Shown here: in pieces, positions 57,215 to 64,000 of the stretch
Numbering within the stretch: position 1 is the first letter of the stretch
How the letters are laid out: the number at the start of each line of letters is the position of its first letter
DNA from: Bugulina stolonifera
Lineage: Eukaryota > Bryozoa > Gymnolaemata > Cheilostomatida > Bugulidae
Length of the DNA stretch: 64,000 bases
Assembly: GCA_935421135.1 (NCBI GenBank)
Contig: OW285187.1
Location: 18,848,429 to 18,912,428 of the forward strand
Reading direction: 5' to 3'
Translations under genes and position numbers: made by a program
Notes under the pieces: generated by a model
What the model was told of the DNA's origin: nothing
Seen by the model: the letters and a program-made list of their open reading frames with translations, nothing else
Database searches by the model: none

Positions 57215-57408
57215 TGTAGTGGCTACCGGAAAGGGGCGTTAAGACAACATCACAAATAGTCCGAGATTGAGATCTTCTCGGGAAAAAGGAGAACATATCT
57301 TGGAACCAACAAGAGAGGACGTACTTGGAGACGCGACTGCAACACAGAGTTATTACTAGTAAGTACGAACTTCACAAAATGCACATGTTTTAGCTAATAA
57401 AACTGACA
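57215..57408 (+). mobile_element. Gypsy-2 3' LTR (about 194 bp)
   Basis: The start is set by the polypurine tract (TGTAGTGGCTACC). The end is set by analogy with Gypsy-1 (ends CTTGACA there, ACTGACA here). A splice donor CTA|GTAAGTA is at 57,359, 144 bp in, against 143 bp in Gypsy-1. The AATAAA at 57,396 is close to the end. Confidence 0.7.
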
Positions 57409-60220
57409 ACCCATGTGATTTAGGAGGTTTTCATTCTGAAGAAGGTCTTCTTTCTGTGCCATATCAAACTATAATAATATCCAGCTCTAGGAGCCGTGGA
57501 GGCCGTAATATGTTATGTACATCAACTTGATTATCAGTGCTAGTACTTCAGCATCAACTATTCCACAGGGTGGGAAATTCTGTTGCGAGAGTTGAACCCA
57601 ACCAAAACTACATTGCCACTAGCTATTGATATGTTCTCTTCGGAATAGCAATATAATTTTTGTGAGGGTCACAAACATTTTTCTTAATAAAATGCTCTAC
57701 ATTTTGAATTGCAGATAGTACATATTGGATTACAAAAGAAGTGTTCCAAATGTACATTTCACCCCTACTCCAAGAGGTTTCTTCATCAAGTAACTGTATA
57801 AAAGGTGAAGCGTTATAGTGCCTGAGCATTCAAGCTGAATGATTACAATTGAAAACAAACTTCTGCTGGCACCCTACATGGACTGTGTATCTCATTATGA
57901 TTTCTGCCCACAATGTATATCATACATACACTGTTCATGTTCAATACGTTACACATGTATTTTACCCTGGATTCGGCTGTTTTTATTGTTGTATTTTGTT
58001 ATAAACAGATAACGTAAATCAACAATAAATGTTTTAAGATATTGAAGTTGAATAGTCATTTGATGTTCTCATATTTAATAACTAAGAATGCCGATTACAT
58101 TTTCAGAGAGTACGACAGACCAAATAGCAAGGATCATTTCAAACAGCTTTGTTTAAATGTACATGCATCATAGTCGGGCGGATTTATACATGTACACGTG
58201 ATTCCATGGCTATTGATTTTAGTCTCCAGCACTTTGCCAAAAGTATACTAGTAGGCCTAAATTAATCTTGCAATCATAGCTCAGTGTCATAAAACGGAGA
58301 GGGCAATAAAATTTGTCTAGATATTGTATTGGTAAATAATCAGTAAATTAATGTTCATAACTACAGCACTTACATGTATTTACAAATGGAAAATTGCGGT
58401 TTCATCTAGTAAAATAAACCCCCCCCCCCCCTAAAGACTGGGAAAGACGAGAAAAATAGCACAAAATAAATGTCAAATTGAATACAATAGTCTGTCAATT
58501 TTGAGCTGCGTGTATTTTCACTTGACTATGACTGCAAATACACAAAAATGTTTAACATACAAAAAATGAGTAATCTTGGAATTCAAAATAATGACTTCTT
58601 GGAACAAACTAAATCTACTCGGCTAATTGAAAATAACGATGAATGCATAATATTAGTTCTTGTCGACATTAAAGCTTGCAGATTACGATCACTTGAAACA
58701 AGGCAGTAACAATCAAATTAATAAATAGAAAAGATCACTAAGGTAACTGCACAATATAGAAAAAATCAAACTAGAATTGGCTATCACAGACATCAAATAC
58801 AACATGTACTGTACTCATTGAAATTCTATTTACAGAGAGATCATACATGAAGTATCAGGCCAACTACTGTTACATATAAAAATGAAAAAATTCCAATTGT
58901 GTCAGAATATTAATATTTGACGGTACCGGTCAATACTTTACAAACCTCACGATTGATTTAGCTGCTCAAATCATTGGTAAGTACTTCAGTTCAAGCATGT
59001 TGCTTGGTAGATGTTTCTACAACATTATGTGAACATGTTATCATACTATTGGATCACATAAAAGTATATTAACATCAACAGATGGTACCTAAAATCAGCC
59101 CACGCTAAGCAACAGAAGATAATTGCTAGGTACAATGTAATAGATTGAAAATAATGAATACAAATCAAACTGACGCTGATTTCGCTAGGCTACATTCCAA
59201 AAACCACAGTACAGAAAAGTAATATGTACATGCAGCAGTGTTTACAGTGAAAATTTTGCTGTATTTTGCTGAACCTTGAAAGTGTATGATGCATTTACCT
59301 TATGTATACCTATGTAAAACTCAGTGTCCAAGGTACAATGCTCGTCACTCAAGTATGACTTTAGGAGGTTGCCATTGATGGGACTTCACATTCCTGGGTC
59401 ATAGTCTTGACAAACTGCTAAAAAGAAGCATTCATTACACACATTTTAGTCATCATAGTATTATTATTACAACAGAGAAAGCAAATGAGTTGAATATAGT
59501 GTCATCAAAAGTTTATTTTACTTACGGCTGCAATCAAATGGTGCGATTATTTCGAAATTCAATAAATTAAATTTTTGATCAGGTGCTGTATATATGCCCG
59601 ACATATATGTAGACAGCAACAATCATAGTTAATAAAGTTAATATTATAATCCCAATATTTTATTTTCATTTTGCATGTTATCTACTTTAGTAGAGTACAT
59701 GTAATATGAATCATGTATAATATAATTAGCCATAAGTAACTAGCATAATTATTATTTTAACAAATTACTTACGTATCAATGTGAGCAAGCGGTAAATAAC
59801 AATAATTATCATTGCAATATCCACATGTATAGATAATTTTTTTTAATATTAATTACACTGTGGCATAGCACATTGAAATTAAAAATTAAATTAAAATCAA
59901 AAAGTAAATAAAATTACTTTCAATGATTTGATATGATAATGATTGCAATTTTTGCTATGCTTGCCATATACCTAGTATCTTATCATCTCTCGATAGCATT
60001 TTCATCCTGCAACATCTTGCAACAATAATTTCATTTTGGAAAAAGCAAAATATTTTATTCTATTCTGTCCACAGTCAACTGATTCCCATCGATCACCCGA
60101 TGGGTTTTCCAACACGTGTACATGCGCATTCGATTTAGTTAGCCAATTATAATAAAGTTCAAGTAACCAATCATGACGTTCGCTCTAGCGAACACATGGG
60201 TGTCTCAAAATGTAAACAAA
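57409..60220. other. AT-rich intron 2 DNA
   Basis: No ORF with a recognizable motif. Includes a C14 run near 58,419-58,432. No repeat with a second clear copy in the window was noticed. Confidence 0.5.
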
Positions 60221-60694
60221 AACGGTGAGAGGGATCCTTTAACCTAGACAGTTTGCACTTAATCTTGAAGCCACAATCTTCTCCAGCCAGCTAGTACACA
60301 GCAATCCCCAGAGTTAAACTGGTTTATTCTTGAAGAGTGGGTAGTGAAGATAACATTGGAAGAAAATTATGATAACATTGATCAAAGGTGTTATGAGAGG
60401 TTTGTTTCCAATGAAGCTTTTAATGGAACTCTACCCGTTAAAAAGACGTAGCTGTCTGCCTTATCTCTTACAACAAAATTTCCTGAATTTCAGTTGCACA
60501 GGAGATATCTAATGATTTCACAGAAATTACTGCTGTTACTGTATAATTTACTTTTGTAAGTATTTTAGAACTTTTCTTGATTTTCTTATTGCTGACAATG
60601 GGCAGCTGCTTTTATGTACGTCCAATATTTTATCTGGTCAAACTATCTGAAAGAGCTGCATTGATTTCTTCTATTTAGGCCTATCACACCACAG

Positions 60695-61625
60695 CCGCCG
60701 AATGCGTGTCGGAACTCGGGCTATGGATTTGGAGTTGTCTACCTAATCCAAGGAAACAACTCCCCATGGGGTCACTGAAACATGCCTGCACCAACAGAGG
60801 TCATGCACATGCATAACCGCAGTACATGAACATAAGCTATCATTACACACAAGCCACGCAAGCAAATATTGCAGTGAGGCTTGCGTCGCAGAGCAAGGGC
60901 AAAGTGCTTGTCATATAACAAAAGACAAAACAATCTGCGGTCTGTCGTCCTCCAATCAGATTTGGTGTCGAAAATTGGGACGATTTATATATGTTGCAAT
61001 ACTGCCGGTCAGGATATCGGCTCCAAATAGTGCTAGGACCTTGGGACCAAGTTCCCGACATCGCTGCCAGGGCGGGTCCCTAGCCTTAGGCCCTCGGACC
61101 AAACCTAAGGCAAGGTAGATAATCGACCCACCACACCCGCCGAATGCGTGTTGGAACTCAGGCTATGCAGGCATCGGAGATCTACCTGGACCCATGATTT
61201 ATATATGTTACAATGCTGGCAGTCAGGGCCTCGGTTCCGGGTGGTGCTAGAACCCTAGGACTGGGTTCCCAGGCATCAGTGCCGGGGCGTATGCGTAGCC
61301 TTAGACCCTCGACTCCACCTAGGGCGGGATGGGTCCTCGACCCACCCCACCCGCTCCATTGGTGTTGGAACCTGGGCTATGGACTTGGAGTTGTCTCCGT
61401 AATGCAAAGAAACACAACTTCTAATGAAATCACTGCAATATGCCTGGACAGCCACAAACCATAATTGCATGCGAGCGAAGCAAGTGAATGCTGTAGTAAG
61501 ACTTGCTTTGCAGACCATGCCCATATGACTTTATTGAGAACGTGTAAATTGCAAGCGAAGCGAGCACAAGTTGCAGTGAGACTTGCATCGAAGACCAAGG
61601 AAAAAGTGCAAGTCACGTATAAAAA
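60695..61625. repeat. GC-rich dimeric repeat element, copy 2
   Basis: The same ordered blocks as 18,597-19,262: ATATATGTT(G/A)CAAT(A/G)CTG at 60,990 and 61,201 (about 214 bp apart), GGTGCTAGAACC, CATC(G/A)(C/G)TGCC, CGACCCACC(C/A)CACCCG and GGGCTATGGA(T/C)TTGGAGTT. It also carries one extra tail module at its left side (60,703-60,915) and repeated GCAAGCGAAGCGAGC-type hairpin words near 61,470-61,610. It lies in rhophilin intron 2. Confidence 0.75.
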
Positions 61626-61753
61626 TCCAAGGCACCAACATCACATCGCACAAATATAGTTGAATGTGTCACAATGCTACCTTGAAGCACAGGTCATAGC
61701 CCTTTATATAGTGGCAGCTTTCATAGCAGAAATATGACCATATATTCACTAAC

Positions 61754-61862
61754 CTGTGCAGTACCAAGCTGAGAGTAAAGGGCACCAATATTGAACAGAA
61801 CACAGCCTTTTTCATAACCTAGGGTTTTCTGAGTAACATGTACACCAGTCAGTGAATCATAC
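61754..61862 (-). CDS. RHPN: Rhophilin exon 2: BRO1 domain
   Basis: This 109-nt exon has acceptor TTATCTTCAG and donor CAG|GTTAGT. Its first base completes the junction codon Trp with exon 1, and it leaves in phase 0. It encodes YDSLTGVHVTQKTLGYEKGC, VLFNIGALYSQLGTAQ. W(F/Y)DSLTG and EK..VLFN(I/T)GALY(S/T)Q are strongly conserved BRO1 motifs of rhophilin and ALIX-type proteins. Confidence 0.95.
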
Positions 61863-62193
61863 CTGAAGATAATTATACCAGTAGTAGGCCAATAAGATAA
61901 TGGATATTGATGGGCTATAACTCATATTGCACCACTTCGAAACATTTGTATTGTAATGGTCATTGCAAGGTTTCTGACCCCACCATCTCTTCCATTCTCT
62001 TCCAATTTCTGATATGATGCTATTACCCCAGAGCCAATTGGCAAACCCTTAATTATGTGATACCAGTCAATTACTAGATGTATATGTAGTATTGCATTCG
62101 TAGATGAATATAACATAGGCCTACTTGATAGTAATGGATAAATGTGTTTCGACAGTCTAGGGTTCTAGGCTAGAGGGGTAAATATGGTCTCAC

Positions 62194-62318
62194 CAGGTAA
62201 AGTATACAGGTACCGATCTTCCAGGAGGATAAAATCTTTTCTGTACAAATGCCAACTGGTTGTAGTAGCTCATTAACAGCTGAATACCTGCTTCACTTCT
62301 CTCAGGAGTTCTAATTGC
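62194..62318 (-). CDS. RHPN: Rhophilin exon 1 of those visible: start of BRO1 domain
   Basis: This 125-nt exon has acceptor GTGTATTCAG and donor ACCTG|GTGAGA, phase 0 in and two bases out. It encodes AIRTPERSEAGIQLLMSYYN, QLAFVQKRFYPPGRSVPVYF. This is the conserved (A)xRTPxRxExGxxLLxxYYNQLxFLxxRF segment at the start of the rhophilin BRO1 domain. The acceptor shows it is internal. The initiation codon and the Rho-binding HR1 region must be in exons to the right of the window. Confidence 0.95.
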
Positions 62319-63885
62319 CTGAATACACAACACACATGTATAATTTGAATTGTTAAGGTTCAACTGCATTCTCAATACAGCGATAAAATTCTAAACATCA
62401 AATCAAGCAAGCTTTTTTCATTTCTGTAATAAAAATTTAAAAAAGCACTGATTCTAAATATAAAATGCAAATTCGACAGTCTATGAGGTTAATTCCATTG
62501 TTTACATGGAAAAAGCTGGTGTAAACACAAAGCACGTTTCAGTAATTTACTGAATTTACGTAACAATATATCACGTGACAATACTGATTCAACCATGCGG
62601 TTGCTAGGATTTTCAAGGGGTTTAATCACAGATTTCAACATAGACTTTGCTCCAAGAATCTGTCTGAGCTTTCTTTAACATCTTATTGGTATACTGACAG
62701 AGTTATATTCCAAAGTCTATGAACAGTTCCTAAATCTAAGGCTTTAAAGTTACCCTTATTTGTTAATTTGGAAGCGATGCTGATGAATAGCCCAAGTCTA
62801 GTAACACCGCAGGTAACAAATAGTAACAAAGGTACAGAGCGAACCTGTCGAATTATATTTTGATATTCTAAAAGATATCTAAGGAGCAATATAAAGCTGA
62901 TCTGATTAATATCTTGCTCTAAAGTACTCTATTAATCTCCATCTGGTAGCTAGCTAGCAGATCTAGCTCAAGCTATTCACTCCAGTAGAAGTAATGAGAT
63001 TAAAATACCTAGGAATAAAATTTCTAGTTAGGCAAGGATTTTGGGCGGAGCTTACTACTGCTATATAAAATGTAAACAAGGATTTTACTCTCTGATAAAA
63101 AAATTGGGTTTTTTAAAATGCTTTTTTTTGAAAAAAAAACTTTAGAACAATAAATACCACGTTTTAGTTTATTAATAGAAAAAGTTTCCTGCCTGGTTAG
63201 TGCATGAAGTACCAATAGGCCTACATCCCCCTCCCCCCCCCCCTCCCAGGACACTGTTTATGCTGAAGTACATTATATTGTAACATAATCATTCATATGA
63301 AATTATATGTGAAAGTACTTTTTAATGAGTTTCATATGGACAACATAATACAGGTGATAGATTGCAAGTATACATTGTTAATATTACGAAGTGCAAAGAG
63401 TAAATAGTACAGAGTGTAAATTGCCCAGTGTGCTGTTAACGCTGCACAGTGTAGTTCTCATGCACACACAATGTGCTATTTTGCATTGCTCATGCACATA
63501 AGTGATGGCCATGTAAATGCTGACTGACAGGAGACAAATATGCCTTAAAGAGCCAGCCACCTAAAGCAGTGGACAGACAGCCACCCAAACAGTAGCGTTG
63601 AGCAATGCGTCAGTGACATGTGCTTAATGTATAACATCGCATTTAACCGCCAATTTTCAGGGTGGTGGCTTAGATTCTGCCTGCTAAACTGGTTAAATAT
63701 TCATTGCCTCCAATTGATCAAAAGATTATTACAGCGAGTTGCATTGTGTCCTCTCTACCTTTACAGGCCACGATGGCAGAAGTGGTGGACCAAAACTATG
63801 CACCTTGGTCAGCAATCAGAATGTCTAACAGCTACGGTCTCCGTTCAACAAACCATTTCTGCCACCCTCACTCAAAATGCTCTAC
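62319..63885. other. Rhophilin upstream intron, no exon recognized
   Basis: No further rhophilin exon (HR1-type helices) was found on the minus strand here. It contains a pyrimidine-rich CCCCCTCCCCCCCCCCC run at 63,228-63,246. ORFs at 63.6-63.95 kb are short and without motifs. Confidence 0.45.
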
Positions 63886-63886
63886 C

Positions 63887-63957
63887 CCTTCTTAACATAC
63901 ACCTTCTCTACTTCTTCTTGACATACACCTTCTCTACCTCTTCTTGACATACACCAG
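63887..63957 (+). repeat. Three tandem copies of a ~27-bp unit
   Basis: CTTCTT(A/G)ACATACACCTTCTCTAC is repeated at about 63,889, 63,916 and 63,943, the last one incomplete. Confidence 0.8.
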
Positions 63958-64000
63958 TAGTATAGTCAGTGCAGATCTGCAGAGGCCCCGCCCACCCGGC

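Larger units (their letters stand above)
52154..57408 (+). mobile_element. Gypsy-2: decayed Ty3/gypsy element with ORF3 and only a 3' LTR
   Basis: Order: gag, UGA, pol, ORF3, duplicated 3' region, polypurine tract, LTR. I found no sequence matching the 3' LTR upstream of gag, so the 5' end is truncated or replaced. gag and pol carry nonsense changes and frameshifts, while ORF3 is intact. It is a different family from Gypsy-1 but shares the UGA-CUAG site, the pol C-terminal TRSGRxSxxPN motif and the LTR donor position. It is in rhophilin intron 2, antisense to the gene. Confidence 0.9.
48868..60242. mobile_element. Possible TTAA-type element(s): 14-bp inverted termini 11.4 kb apart
   Basis: TTAA-AGGATCCCTCTCAC at 48,868-48,885 is mirrored exactly by GTGAGAGGGATCCT-TTAA at 60,225-60,242. 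TTAA flanks fit piggyBac/Kolobok-type target duplications. Gypsy-2 lies between them. No transposase is recognizable inside, and similarity stops after the 14 bp, so these may be termini of a large dead element or of two separate copies. Confidence 0.35.
16946..62318 (-). other. RHPN: Rhophilin gene (3' part), at least 45 kb, eight visible exons
   Basis: Exons, in order: 62,318-62,194; 61,862-61,754; 48,221-48,072; 43,479-43,224; 32,897-32,657; 30,520-30,367; 24,892-24,743; 17,575-17,324. The total is 1,437 nt (479 codons with stop), and every junction keeps phase. Introns are 0.33, 13.5, 4.6, 10.3, 2.1, 5.5 and 7.2 kb, all GT-AG. Rhophilins bind GTP-Rho through HR1 and act as scaffolds at the actin cytoskeleton through BRO1 and PDZ. 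Here only BRO1 and PDZ are visible. All recognizable retroelement coding relics in the introns except the BEL/Pao-like gag are antisense to the gene. Confidence 0.95.

Noticed and set aside
61213..61659. ORFs in the GC-rich repeat near 61.2-61.6 kb
   Set aside because: They are not conserved with the equivalent region at 18.6-19.26 kb and lie in a non-coding repeat.

Overview
The window looks like genomic DNA of an invertebrate animal, probably marine; a sponge or similar lineage is possible but cannot be proven here. The DNA is AT-rich, with GT-AG introns, the standard genetic code, many retroelement remnants and many ACATGTA-type words. A BRO1-PDZ (rhophilin) gene points to Metazoa.

Layout. 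Bases 1-13,056 are one uninterrupted satellite built on a 9-bp unit (ATTCTATGC or its complement). It has nested higher-order duplications of about 2,410 bp, 2,076 bp and 5.8 kb, and an edge where unit orientation alternates. The satellite stops abruptly against the 3' end of a non-LTR retrotransposon (restriction-like endonuclease tail, frameshifted) at 13,073-13,505. From 13.5 to 17 kb there are LTR-like fragments and a tRNA-derived SINE head.

From about 16.9 to 62.3 kb the window is dominated by one host gene on the minus strand, a rhophilin (Rho-GTPase-binding scaffold). It was reconstructed from eight exons with consistent splice phases: 1,437 nt of coding sequence, 478 residues plus stop. 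The exons encode most of the BRO1 domain and the whole PDZ domain. The 5' exons (N-terminus, HR1 region) lie beyond base 64,000.

Its introns hold nearly everything else. These are: an apparently intact Ty3/gypsy element (Gypsy-1, 35,906-42,549) with LTRs that read as identical; a second, decayed gypsy element (Gypsy-2, about 52.15-57.41 kb); a third gypsy pol relic (25.6-27.15 kb); a BEL/Pao-like gag relic with a SAP-like motif; two mariner relics, one rearranged into a foldback; LINE RT fragments; tRNA-headed SINEs; several foldback/MITE elements; and two related GC-rich dimeric repeats 42 kb apart.

The most unusual system is the pair of gypsy families. In both, gag and pol are in the same frame, separated by one UGA in the context UGA-CUAG, a known stop-readthrough context. 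Both carry an extra ORF downstream of pol in the position of env, but the two ORFs are unrelated: a triple zinc-knuckle/coiled-coil protein in Gypsy-1 and an SGNH-hydrolase-like protein in Gypsy-2. Both LTRs carry a consensus 5' splice donor 143-144 bp from the LTR start, and a 3' splice-site-like sequence precedes ORF3. This suggests that Gag-Pol is made by readthrough and ORF3 from a spliced RNA.
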